DNA from: Chiua virens
Lineage: Eukaryota > Basidiomycota > Agaricomycetes > Boletales > Boletaceae
Assembly: GCA_019787685.1 (NCBI GenBank)
Contig: JAHNUO010000038.1
Span: 62,001-126,000 of the forward strand
DNA: 64,000 nucleotides
Direction of reading: 5' to 3'
Shown here piece after piece: positions 31,894-42,573 of this stretch. Position 1 is the first letter of the stretch, and the number at the start of each line of letters is the position of its first letter. Below the pieces are notes generated by a model. It saw only the letters and a program-made list of their open reading frames with translations. It was not told the DNA's origin and did no database searches. A program made the translations under genes and the position numbers.

Positions 31894-33754
31894 CTAGTAG
31901 TTGGCCAGCACCTGCAATTTCGATTCGGCTTCCTTCCATGTTTCCAAGGGGCCGCGTGAATTTTCCACGAACTCCCATCGTCTCAGAATCTCTTGCCTCA
32001 TTGTCTCCATGCCCTCCCTCTCATATGCACCAATACCGTTCTCATCCAGGTCTTCCTTCTTTCTCGTCCCGTCATAGTACCCCGGAGCATTGAATACGTA
32101 CATGTTTCCAGTCGAGAACGATAGACTAGCGACCTCGTGGGCGAACGGGAGACGGATCTCTTCGTAGATGCGGAGGGCTTCTGGGATTTGAGGGAGCTTT
32201 GTCAGAGGATGGGCGATGAGTCGTCCGAGTACATAAGCATCCTAGCTTTCATTGAGTATCGATGAATCAGCGGATACATTATGGATGGAGCGCACATAGA
32301 TCGCTTGACCTGCACCAGCACCAAAGTGAGGTGTCATGGCATGAGCCTAAGTGAAGCGTAAGTAAACAGAATGTGTTTCCTCATAGAAATGAGAAGATGA
32401 CGTACTGCATCTCCAATGAGTGCAACCCTTTTGCGCACCCAAAATGGGAGCGGTTTCAAGACGTGCAACGCCCACTTACTCGGCTTCTCACAGAGCTACA
32501 TCGTGCATTATTCAGGCCAGTCAAAATGATTCAGAGGATGAACAGACATTACCTTGATCAGTGCCCTTGCATCGGGTTCGAAAACATCGAAACGTCCAAT
32601 TAGTTCACCAGAGGCTGTTTCGGATACCCAATGTCCGTCATAGTGCGTGCCCAAAAGCTTTGGGTCGCTGATGATAGCAGCAACATTGACAAGAGCGCCT
32701 TTAGAAATCGGGTAGGAAACGATGGACTGCAAACATGGCAAATACGTGAAATTTGAATAAGGAGAAAGAAGCGAAGAAGAACTACCTTTCCCTTTCCGGA
32801 ATACTATAACGAGGTGAGATATTGCATCACTGATACATATGGTCCCATTGCTCACCGACGTCAGAGCTGTCAGCGATCGGTTAACTGGGGACTCCATCCT
32901 CACCGTCTCTGCCGGTATAAGGGACCGATATATCGTCATTCCTGTAAAGGTTGGTTCGATGTATTGACTGAGATCGATCTTATCGTCGCTGTTATTTTCA
33001 GATGCTGCAATCTCGAACAGCGTTTTCCGGACAGTGGAGCGAATGCCATCAGCTCCAATGAGTACATCCGCAGTCGCGGTCGTTCTGTCCGCAAATTCAA
33101 GTATGGTAGGTGACATCGAGTCCGCATCCTGTCGTTCTGGCTCCGTATAAGCGACCAGCCGCTTCTTGGAATAAACGGTACATGACGTTGGGAGGTGCTT
33201 CTCCAATATGCCTACCATGTGCTGACGATGCATAGGTATCGGAGTACCTTTCAAATAGCTAAATCCTCATGGCAAGACGAAAACCATGGATAACTCACGG
33301 TCACCAGAGTACCTTTGGTACCAGAAGTATCCCCCATCAGGCATGTCTGATCGCCTTATAGTTTGTCCTGACGAGGACACGACAACGTTCAGAATTAGAT
33401 CACACAATCGAAACATATTAAGCTCACCGGACTGTCCAGCTTCAGCAATAGTAGTAAAGATTTGTTCGAACTCATGGAGGAGTCCAAGCTCTCGCAGCAC
33501 TTCCTTTGTCTGCCACCATAAGGTGATCCCTACACCTGCTGTTTCGATGGAGTCGTGCGCTTCGTACAGATCAATAGGTATAGAAGGGTCGTATTTCCCG
33601 ATCGTAATCGCGAGGAACAGACCGCCGATACCTCCACCACTGTGCAGAGTAATGACGATTCTGGCGCAATCAAACGTTGAACATCACCGGTCACTCACCA
33701 GATGGCAACACGGAACTTGGGTCCAGACCCATACGAAGGCTGAGAAATTGACAT
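31894..33754 (-). CDS. FAD-dependent monooxygenase (salicylate hydroxylase type)
   Basis: The enzyme is a single-component flavin hydroxylase that would use NAD(P)H and O2 on an aromatic or similar substrate. Nine exons (33754-33699, 33639-33428, 33367-33299, 33247-32856, 32803-32786, 32726-32553, 32483-32406, 32346-32296, 32241-31894) join in phase to 465 residues. The Rossmann motif is AICGGGIGGLFLAITIG near residue 18. The DG motif appears as DVLIGADGIRSTVR. The second flavin motif is RVALIGDAAHAMTPHFGAGA. One micro-exon is only 18 bases long (YSGKGK). No signal peptide or membrane segment is seen. The substrate cannot be assigned; kynurenine, salicylate and polyketide hydroxylases share these motifs. 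Confidence 0.9.
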
Positions 33755-34343
33755 GATTGGTGTTATAAAAGCAAGGAAAATGAGGACACGATGGTTGACC
33801 TACTGGAATGCCAAGCGCTTTTTATGACATTCGGGGTAGGTATACATGGACCGTGACGGCGTTCCATCATTAAACCATCAATCTGTCCGATCGGAGCGCG
33901 GTTACTTGCGTGATTCCGATTACACAGTTGGTTGCAAATTCGCGCGATGATGCGACTCATTGGTTCCCTACCAGCCGGCAAAGTCGCTACCGTGACCATT
34001 TGAGACTTTTGTGATTGGTAAGTCATACCCTTACGAGGTTCATCTTTGCGATTCAACACTGCATGCACCGAGTCACGATTACTCACCAGGGTCCAGAAGT
34101 GCGGAACTTAGACGGTTGTTAATAACTTCTCCTCACGGCAGTACTGCCTGATCATAGTGTAAGTGCTTCGGCGCCAGGAGTTGAAGCGAAACAGACTACA
34201 ATAGATAGGTACATGAAGTAGAGAGTGCTCACCTATGACGAGCTGTTGTTTTCGTTGTCATCGGGTGAGGGTACCGTGGGAACACATGTGCTAGCATACT
34301 ATTCTGAGTAGTATTCATATAGGGTCTACGTGTACTTCGTAGT
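33755..34343. other. intergenic region
   Basis: This lies between the divergent monooxygenase and RNase P-like genes and must contain both promoters. Frames here are short and have no recognised motif. Confidence 0.5.
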
Positions 34344-35426
34344 ATGTTGTCTCGACTTGTACGGGCACGTTCGAATTCCCGGTCCGTCAACATTCGTTTC
34401 ACCACACCTGGTCATGCCAATCCTTATTTTCTTGACCGTACTCGTTTCGTAGACCCTTGCCATCCTGCAGCGAAAAGCCTTAATTTGCGCAACTTGCCCT
34501 CGTTCAGCTGTCCACAGTTCACCATACGCGTCTTCCCGAATGCTATTCTCCAAGAACCCGTCGAGTTTGTCCCCATCAACCCCCTGCTGGCCACTGGTCT
34601 CGTCCGTTCTCATAAGAAGGCCCATACTATCAATCTGAACAGACGGCATCAGTGGTGGACGAATCTCGGCGTCTCCGAGGCCAAGCACTGGCGAAGCAAG
34701 CCAACCACCGGACCCCGCCATCGCGCGACGTGGACTACGTTTCACAAAAGGGAAGGCTACAGACAATGGGACACCGTCGACGCTATGCGCAGACACATCA
34801 AGTTCCTCGGTGCGAGGCAGGTCGCGGATGCCTACTCGGTCGCGCTCGCAAAGCGTGGCAGGCACAATGTCAGTCTGCTTTACCACACATCTAAGAAGGC
34901 GACGAGCAAGTCGTGCGTGATTCGCAGGCGGCTCCGTTCCAAGATGACCGCTGCTATTGGCCTTGTCATCGGTCGCAACGCAGACGCCGTGGACCCACCC
35001 GAGGTCGTCGATCGGCCGGTGAGTCTTGCCTTGTCTTTCGTGTTGAACGATGTGCTAACATGTGCATCAGCGATCAGGAGCATCGTATCCTTGCTTGAAC
35101 TTGGTCTACCGCCCTCTTCAAGAAGGCGAGCGTCTCGTCTTGCAAGGTTAGTGCCTCCCTATCCCACTTCGTCTCGTCGGACGTCTGATCACGATCACTT
35201 AGATTGGACATATCTCGTAATACCCGACTTGGCCATCTACAAAATGCCACTTCTCAACCTCGTCCAAGCAGTCCGAAAAGCACTGTTACACTTGGGTCCT
35301 CAAATGCTGCGTTTGGAGTCGACATGGTCTACCCTACCTAAATCGCGATCACCCAACGGGCGGGTGCCTGGCCCTCGGCCGCGTTCCTCACCCTTTAGTC
35401 AGGAACGACATGATGAGGACCCATGA
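34344..35426 (+). CDS. RNase P protein (RnpA)-like fungal protein
   Basis: Three exons (34344-35018, 35071-35146, 35203-35426) join in phase to 324 residues. The middle part, LLYHTSKKATSKSCVIRRRL followed by RSKMTAAIGLVIGR, has the basic helix pattern of bacterial-type RNase P protein. The last part, LQDWTYLVIPDLAIYKMPLL, has the spacing seen in fungal proteins annotated as RNase P protein-like. The N-terminus MLSRLVRARSNSRSVNIRF is basic and Ser-rich, consistent with mitochondrial import. If this is right, the protein would assist a mitochondrial RNase P RNA in tRNA 5' processing. The assignment rests on motif pattern, not on full-length similarity. Confidence 0.5.
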   Translation: MLSRLVRARSNSRSVNIRFTTPGHANPYFLDRTRFVDPCHPAAKSLNLRNLPSFSCPQFTIRVFPNAILQEPVEFVPINPLLATGLVRSHKKAHTINLNRRHQWWTNLGVSEAKHWRSKPTTGPRHRATWTTFHKREGYRQWDTVDAMRRHIKFLGARQVADAYSVALAKRGRHNVSLLYHTSKKATSKSCVIRRRLRSKMTAAIGLVIGRNADAVDPPEVVDRPVSLALSFVLNDVLTCASAIRSIVSLLELGLPPSSRRRASRLARLVPPYPTSSRRTSDHDHLDWTYLVIPDLAIYKMPLLNLVQAVRKALLHLGPQMLRLESTWSTLPKSRSPNGRVPGPRPRSSPFSQERHDEDP

Positions 35427-36113
35427 TGTAACAACGGAGCTGTTCCTGCTATGCACCCAACGGCAGAACTTTTCTTATGCAAGCCTCGTTCAGGTTCTCG
35501 ACTACGAATGCACCGGGTAACCAAGCCGACTGGCAGGAGATCAAGTTGAAGCAAACAAACTAGTCATTACCTGACGAATTGATCGGTAAGCTTGTCCGAC
35601 AGCTCACACGATCGCCGTTCCCTGAGGCCCGAGACCTGAAGCTTCGAAGGATTATGTACCTCCATCACCATTAGCGACGCTATCCGGGTTGACAAGACGA
35701 CATATAAGTAGATAATTTATGTGAAACGACGTATCATGACGTGGCGCTCCTTGTCCGGGAATAAATAAAAAAGATTAGCCTCGAGATACTTACGTGGTGA
35801 TTAAGTAGAGTAATGACGAATTATTGAGCATCGTGATCTGGTGATCTGATGATACTGCAAAGGAAGTAGGTGCTGAGCGTTGGAGCGCTGACCGATTATC
35901 GAACATCAAATTGTTATATGATCTCTCTCAACCTCTTTGCCAGAGATGGTTTCTCCAGCAATAAACCTTCGTCACCTGTTTCCGCGAGCGTAGGTATGTT
36001 CTGGGCACCGGATAGTATTAGGATAACCAAATCCGATCACGTCAACGATGGGTCCATACCGTCTCAAAGTCCAGTTGTGAAAGGGGAAGCTGTTCAAGGG
36101 CATCAGTGCGATG
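35427..36113. other. intergenic region, no feature recognised
   Basis: Short frames only. The sequence lies between the 3' ends of the RNase P-like gene (plus) and the permease gene (minus). Confidence 0.5.
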
Positions 36114-38989
36114 TTAGGGCGGATGACGTGACTTTACCATCTTCGTTCTATACCACAGCTTGTAGCCAATAAAGAGACAACAGAATATGGGCAGATTAAT
36201 GTCTATGAATGACACACGCGTACAGTCAGCTTCATTCCCATCCTGTCCAAAGAAAGAGACGTACACGTAGCGATAAACTGGGACGTGCTCCATTCCCAGA
36301 ACACCGAGATGCCGTTGAAGAGGATGTAAAAGAAAACCCTGCATGCGTGGATAGCTCTATGAGATCCGCCATCGGATGGACGCCGCACACATGGCGTACC
36401 AGAAAATAGCCCACATGGCAGCATAGGGCTGCAACGGTGACCTGTAGATGCCACGCGGGACGATCCCTTGCTTTTTCAGGCCATAGTCTGTGCGAACATT
36501 CAGAAAGAAGTTGCATTCCTAGGATTGGGAGACTCACAATAACGCAGGTATGTTACGTTGAGGGTGATCCAACTCCAAGTGTGGAAACGTTAATTCTCAG
36601 TACACCGCATTCAAAGAGACCTTACCCAATGAATCCACACATGGCGGCTACACGAACAAGTGAGTATCGATCAGCTCTTGTGCATAGTTTGAACGACGCT
36701 CACATAAGTCGATGAACCAGCTGGAAGGCCGTGTCAGTGACGCTTTGCAAGGAGAAGATAAAACATACTTGAAGACCGTCCCTGAGGACGCCGACATTAC
36801 CATGAACGACAAAAACGAAAATAGCCACTATTCAGAGTGAGCGATCAATCTAGCGAGTGGCACGAGTGAGACATACCGCGACGATCACTGCAACCCATGG
36901 CAGACCATTCGTAGTGCAGGTTGCGAAAACCTTAGGCGCTTTATTCTGCACCGCTATTCCATAGAGGATGCGCGAAGAACTGAAAATGAATGTGTTTGCC
37001 GCGGACAAAACGACCGTGATCAGTATGGCGTTCACAACGGATGGGAGCACTGAACGGAAAGAAAAGGTATGAGAAGTCAAGTAATTTCTGATCCGAGAGC
37101 TTCAGACCTTTGACTCCTGCCCTCTGAAACGCAATCACAAAGGGAGACTGCGCAGCGGACGTCCCTGGGCTGGAAGTGATCGTCAATAAGGTGGAAAGTC
37201 GCCAAGTGGCCAGTTACCTTAGTAAGGCTGGATCATTGGATGGAACAACCATCCCAACCACTATCACGGTGAAGATCTTGATACGAGAATGATAAAACAA
37301 GGCGGAAATGTGCAGTACATGACTCACGAAGAAAATGATCAGTCTGAAGATCACTGTCTTCATTGCCTTGATAATGTTTGTCCTAGGCTGCTTTGCCTCA
37401 GCGGCAGTGCTGTTCACGGAAAGTGTCATTGGGTCATGGTACTTGCAGCGTGGTAAAGGATATTACATCGATATCAACTCAATGCCGCTGACAGCAACTG
37501 CGGCAGGAGTAATGGCAACAAGCAAACTGAGGAATCGACCCATAGCGCCTGGTTCGAGCACTGTGCGCAACGGCGATCTTGTCGGGTCTGTGCCGTGAAT
37601 GATAAGATGCAACATACCTGAAACCATCGGTCCCGGATTATTCCAGTACTATGCATAGCATTAGCAAGTCGTCGGAGAGCAACGCAAGTAACTTGCTTGG
37701 AATCCGATCCTAATTTCCTGGATGAACGAAATTCGGCTAATACGTATAGAGGCCACTCACATTTGGTGGTTAGATCCTCCTCCGAGGCTGATTACCAGCC
37801 CTCCAACAATCTTCCGCACAAATGAATATCAAAGAAGGACAATTCAAAAACAAGACTTGCCAAAGTAATCGCAAGCATAACTACACACTGTTGTCACCAA
37901 CAACATCCTGGAGTTCACATAACGCTTACTTTTCAGAGACGAGAAGAAAATCTCCGCTGCGAATCGTGAACAAACAGAACACAAGGTTTTGATATAACCC
38001 ACAGTTTCCAAACCATCTGGTGGATGGTGAGAATATTGCTACAACAAGAAAACGAAACTCGAAACTGACCGGACACCAAACAAGTTGAGAACAAGCAATG
38101 CAACGATGATCGCAGTGAGATAGATCGGAATGTGCAGCGGCTGATTCATGCATGAAGCATATGACTAGTTTGTCCATGCAGATCACTCACGTCAAGATCC
38201 CAGAACGTGACCATTGAAGCGAAGGCAGTGAGCTCGGTGGGTATGGCAATTCCAGCATACTGGAGTTGTGTTTAGCGGAGCAGAAAATGAAATGGATGTG
38301 ACGCACGTAAAAATAGTTCTGGGGAGAATACAACGTAAATAAAAGTAAGGATCAAACCATACCAGACACGAACCCATGCGAGCTGTTATGGAACCATCAG
38401 CTAGAACGTCACATACACAAATATCCACTCACCGCAAAACCAAGGGAAGGATCTAGCCATCTTGCAACTCCATATGTATCCCTTAGTGCTGCGCATAACC
38501 TTGTGGATCCGACATACCGTAGAGCAAAATAGATCCCGATATAGGCGCAAAGGCAGTCATCTCCCCCACGGATAAAATCGTCCTAGATAAACGCGTTGAA
38601 CAAGAAATATCTAGAAGGAAAGATAACGTACGCATATGCGACGGTGCACACATGAATGAAAACGAGGAGCGAGCCCAAAGGACCACAGAGCGCAAGTACC
38701 TGTCCGACACCAAAGAAGAGACCTGTGCCGATAGTCCCAGCGAGCTTGTGATCCGCTTAGTTTAGGCTTTGACGCCGGCACGAAAATAAACCTACTGCAA
38801 TCCTGTGATAAAGTTAGCGCAATAGACAACGACACCTTTAACGACCAATTACATTTGGATATGTTGCCGTCCAAGTCTGCGTTGTACATGGTCCAGACCT
38901 TTGTCATACAAAAAGTCACCAGCCTGAGGAGCAACTGGACCTCGGGACGGTTTTTTGTGACTGTGACCAGAAAATTCAAAAGAATTCAT
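36114..38989 (-). CDS. amino acid permease (AAT/YAT-type APC superfamily), 27 exons
   Basis: The protein is a plasma-membrane symporter for amino acids. By hand I join 27 exons in phase from ATG 38989 to TAA 36114, giving about 507 residues. Family signatures appear in order: HIQMIALAGTIGTGLFFGVG (first helix), FAPISGSILLYVARWLDPSL, AIPTELTAFASMVTFW, LNLFGVRWFGNSEIFFSSLK, IGFQYWNNPGPMV, ISITAAEAKQPRTNIIKAMK, VVPSNDPALL, AANTFIFSSSRILYGIAVQN and GLPWVAVIV. Several exons are tiny (LAW, NYFY, IGFQ). One intron uses a GC donor (GCAAGT at 37696-37691). An apparent frameshift after SGSILLY disappears if the acceptor ...TATGGAG/TTGCA is used. No inactivating change remains, so the gene looks functional. 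The amino acid specificity is unknown. Confidence 0.88.
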
Positions 38990-40119
38990 CGTGATCGCGA
39001 TCTAACTTGAACAACTGTTATTGATAGGGAGGGCAAATGGTCCCGGGCGAGTTTTAAGTGAAACCCAATCATCGATATAAAAAAAGCTGTGACGGTCCTT
39101 CCCGTAGTCCGCAGACTGGGGCAGTGAGTATGGGCAGTAAATTATCGGTATATGTCAACCTCCGAGTCGGAAAGCAAAGAGGAGAACGGTGAACCTGTCG
39201 GTGGCGCATGCTACTGTGAACGTGCATGATTCACATCAATCCTAGCACGAAAAGTCGTGTATAAATAGTAAGCGGTATGTCATCGGACAGAGCGACCACG
39301 CGTGCTAAGTGCTTCAAGTTGCCCGTAGCCGCTTGGACAAAATAGCTGTTTAGCCAAAGTGGGGTGGCAGTGCCACACGGGCGGCAACTTCCGCAGCTGA
39401 TAATAAAAAATGCATTAACCAAACACACTGGAATTTTGCTTTCATTCACAATGACCTCAATTCCAACGGTGAGTCCATCATTCTGAATTTTGTCATTATC
39501 AATGCCGTCGCAAACGTTTGATGAACAAAATATCACATTCAAGCTCAACAGTCTTATGAACGTCACGTTCAACTGCTGACTTACACTTCTGCAATTCTGA
39601 CTCTTTTCTTTGCTTTCGTTGTCAAACCACATCATGTATTGACTCTGGTCTCGCAGCTCGTCGCTGTGGTGCTCCAAACCCCCAAAAAATCGGCGCGATT
39701 TATTAGTCATCTGCGCGCGAATTAGTGGTCGACAACGCGCGATGCAGTAGTTCTGTGCGCGATATATAGCAACAAGTCATGTTCTACATGTATTATTCAG
39801 TACTGTACTGCGGGCAAAAATATAGTATCCCTGAGTAGTTGGAAATCGAGCTGGCTGGAGAAAGATGAGTGGTGTGAAGGCGACCGTGACCAAAAAGTGG
39901 GCCTAGCCCTGTGAAGAGCATAGGCCTGGGTTATGAAGTGGGGAAGCTTCATGGTGGAATTGGAGGAAGAGGGGGGATACTCCGGACAGGCAGTCAGTGT
40001 CAAGGTTCGGCTTTGTTGAAAGTGGGGGATTGGGTTCGTGGAGAACCGGGTTGATGCGCACCATGGCAATAGGTAACCTTAGGCAACTGCACGGGTGTAC
40101 CCCCGGGTGTCCCGGTGCG

Positions 40120-40200
40120 TACCCGTACCCGTACCCGCGACGGGTGCAGACCCCTGGAATCGGGTGCGGGTGCGGGTGTGGGTGCGGGTGCGGGAGTGGA
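40120..40200 (+). repeat. GGGTGC-type hexanucleotide repeats
   Basis: CCCGTA repeats (about 40123-40137) and GGGTGC repeats (about 40157-40192) occur within the inverted-repeat element. They are simple-sequence expansions and make arginine/threonine-rich meaningless frames. Confidence 0.7.
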
Positions 40201-40383
40201 GAGAGCAGGTGAAGTGGGGACGAGGCAAACGACCAACGAAATGACATGCCGCGATCGTTCTCATCTCGTCGTGTCATGTCGTCGTCGTCACGGCGTACGA
40301 GCCGTTATCATTGTCGCGGCAAGTTGGAACTTGGCAGTGGCGTGGGCCCAGGGTGAACTTGAACCAACATGCAAAGAAGACAA

Positions 40384-40434
40384 ATACGACGCAACGACGA
40401 TGCGACAATGTGTCGCATCGTCGTCGCGTCGTAT
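40384..40434. repeat. 24-bp inverted repeat with 3-nt loop
   Basis: ATACGACGCAACGACGATGC plus GACA at 40384-40407 is complementary to 40411-40434 with one mismatch, separated by ATG. This is an almost perfect hairpin made of CGA/TCG-type words inside the 1.3-kb element. Confidence 0.85.
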
Positions 40435-40722
40435 CAGCGTCTCGGCGTTCTCATTGCGTCGTCGTCGGGTTGTCGTCGGGTGAGATTGTTGGCGTGGAAG
40501 AGGCAAGGAGGAGAGGGAAAGGGAAAGGAAGAGGAGAAAAGGAGGGTGGGAGGGGTGTCACTGTCGTCATCGTGGCTCGTCGTGTCGTCCGTCATGTCCG
40601 GGGTGAGAGGGAGAGGCCGACGTGGCATGTCGCGTCGCGTCGTTGTGTTGCATCGCGTCGTGCAGCTCGTGCCACGGTCGTCGTGTCGTCCGTAGGCTGT
40701 CCAGAAGTAGCATGTCGATGCC

Positions 40723-40887
40723 GACCTCACCTTGCAGAACCTTTGACCGGATAGCTTCGGGATAGCATAGTGTAGCTTGAAGAACGGTCCCTGAAGTCCG
40801 CAAGCACGGAGAACCTCGTGGATGAAGTCTTCCTTTGGGGCGACATCCTGCCGCTGAAGTTGCTGTTGAATAGGCAGTAGACGATTT
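40723..40887 (-). other. possible captured exon inside the inverted-repeat element
   Basis: On the minus strand a frame reads LPIQQQLQRQDVAPKEDFIH, then EVLRACGLQGPFFKLHYAIP and ends KLSGQRFCK before GTGAGG, a good donor site. It looks like a real protein segment, unlike the repeats around it. I do not recognise the protein. Capture of a host gene piece is an inference. Confidence 0.35.
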
Positions 40888-41040
40888 TTCTAAAACACAT
40901 CCGGCTCTCAAAGATTCACGCACAAGAACTACTGCATCGCGCGTTGTCGACCACTAATTCGCGCCGATTTTTTTGGGGTTTGGAGCACCATAGTTAAGAG
41001 CCCGGTATAATACCGAGGAATACAGATAGATATATAAAGG

Positions 41041-42225
41041 CTACAAGGCAGTTCCACGTTCAAAGCTGGCCCGAATCTCAGCAGTGTATTTGTCGTAATA
41101 TCTTGCAATCTAAGACGAGTATGATTAGGTCTGGTCAACTGGCAAAGAGAGAATGACTACACCTTTTTGTTGAATACCCGATTCCGTTCGTTGATGTATG
41201 TAATATCGCCTTCGTCTTCGTTCAGTCTCTTGCGAGAGAATTTGGCCTTCTTGTCAATGCTGCAGGAAGTAAAATGAGCGTTTATCAAGGTGGTATAAGC
41301 GTTCACCCACTCTCGGTTGATTTTACCAACCACTCGGTCAATCGCGTCTTCAGTCGGCTTGTTATCCGCATAGAGTAACGTGTTGGCGTCTCTGTAGAAG
41401 TTGTCCGCAGCTATACGTTGTTCGGTTGTTGGGACCATCTGCCACCATGACTATCAGCTCAAATTACAATTTAAATGTTGAAAGGCGACCTACCTGGCTC
41501 CCTGCAAGGTCCAACGAAAGTAGCGCAGATGATCCACCCGACGGCGTTGAGCTCCCGGACGTCGACAGGGTCCCAGCTGCTAAACCCAACGCTTGCTCTT
41601 TTTGCCGATTATAAGCCTCCAAGTCCGGTTTGAGTAGGTCCAGGTCCTTCTTGTACCGTCTCCGTGCAGCATGTGCGTCATCTTGAATCACAAATTAGTC
41701 CGCATGAATACGATAACGTCAAAGACATACCATGAAACTCGTAGTCTGCCCTCCGAGCTTTCCGCGCCAACTTCTTCTCCCAATTCTCGTTATCCTCTAT
41801 CGTCCACTCCCAGTTCTTTGAGCGTTCGACATCCTCCCCATTTGCTTCAGCCTCTGCTTGTGTCCGCAACATCTCTGCCAATTTTTTTTGTCGTTCAAGC
41901 CGAGCGGCGTCGCGAGCTGTGACTTTGGCCTTTGAAGACTCTTCAATGAGCGACTGCCTATTTTCTCTGGCAGACGATCGCTAGAGAAAGAAATGACGAT
42001 GAGTGCCATGACGAGGTGACCAGGTCAAGCCAGGCTACTGACCATCCTAGCGCGGAGTTGCTCCAACTTCGCTTTGCGTTCCCCCATGGTCACATTCTCC
42101 GCTGAACTCTCGTCACGACTCTCGGGAAGTGAAAACTCTTGTGGTTCGGATTCCTCAAAAATTGCGACTTTTGTGTCATCTTCAGCTTGTGATGTTGAAG
42201 TCGAAGGTAGCTGTTGTGTAGGCAT
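41041..42225 (-). CDS. SYF2: SYF2 pre-mRNA splicing factor
   Basis: SYF2 is a member of the NineTeen complex of the active spliceosome. Six exons (42225-42043, 41980-41731, 41681-41494, 41438-41311, 41259-41163, 41109-41041) join in phase to 304 residues. The C-terminal SYF2 domain is clear: ADNFYRDANTLLYADNKPTE, IDRVVGKINR, DKKAKFSRKRLNEDEGDITY, INERNRVFNKK, RYYDKYTAEIRASFERGTAL. The middle is a charged coiled-coil-like region, with WEWTIEDNENWEKKLARKA conserved in the family. The N-terminal 50 residues are acidic and disordered. The gene lies just beside the 1.3-kb inverted-repeat element, which ends 50 bp beyond its stop codon. Confidence 0.93.
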
Positions 42226-42499
42226 TGCTCAAGTCAAGTCGACGTCGTGAAAGTCCAGGGCTTTGTATTTTGTTACGTAATCATGATCAGTCGCAACCTA
42301 CGACATAGAAATCCAGAGTACATAGGGAAATACAACGGGCATGTCGATTCCTCCAAAATGGCATCATTCCATTGAAATAACAAACAAGTTACGAGGTAAA
42401 CGAAGATACGAGACTCGATTAACTCGATCAGCTCCCCGTCCCGGTGGACCGGCCTTCTTTCTTCGTCCAAGCCCTGTCGTTGGGCCTGGTATCTACTGA

Positions 42500-42566
42500 C
42501 CTCGAACTACTGGACGTTGGACAAAGAACTTTCCCTCTAGTTTTTTTCCCGACGTCCAGCAGTTCT
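42500..42566. repeat. 14-bp inverted repeat upstream of transposase fragment
   Basis: GAACTACTGGACGT (42504-42517) and ACGTCCAGCAGTTC (42552-42565) are inverted copies with one mismatch. They lie just before the Tnp2-type transposase fragment and may be part of its terminal region. Confidence 0.5.
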
Positions 42567-42573
42567 TCTAGAT

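Larger units (their letters stand above)
39667..40990. mobile_element. 1.3-kb element with long terminal inverted repeats, non-autonomous
   Basis: The left end reads TGGTGCTCCAAACC and the right end is its reverse complement at 40977-40990. The repeats extend about 70-90 bp inward, including ATTAGTGGTCGACAACGCGC and GATGCAGTAGTTCT; the left one carries an extra insertion of about 22 bp. There is no transposase, so this would be a non-autonomous DNA transposon. No clear target-site duplication was seen. Inside are GC-rich simple repeats, a strong hairpin and a fragment that looks like a captured exon. Confidence 0.7.

Noticed and set aside
20165..33754. A catabolic cluster linking the dienelactone hydrolases to the FAD monooxygenase
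   Set aside because: The enzymes could act in one aromatic pathway, but they are separated by about 9 kb containing unrelated housekeeping genes, so co-clustering is not supported.
34326..34886. A 186-codon minus-strand frame
   Set aside because: It is antisense to exon 1 of the RNase P-like gene, which has better motif and splice-phase support.
38520..38620. An apparent frameshift in the amino acid permease after SGSILLY, suggesting a pseudogene
   Set aside because: Using the acceptor in TATGGAG/TTGCA keeps the frame and gives the expected family sequence.
40000..40730. Arginine-, threonine- and valine-rich open frames
   Set aside because: They arise from hexa- and trinucleotide repeats in the inverted-repeat element and appear in several frames at once.
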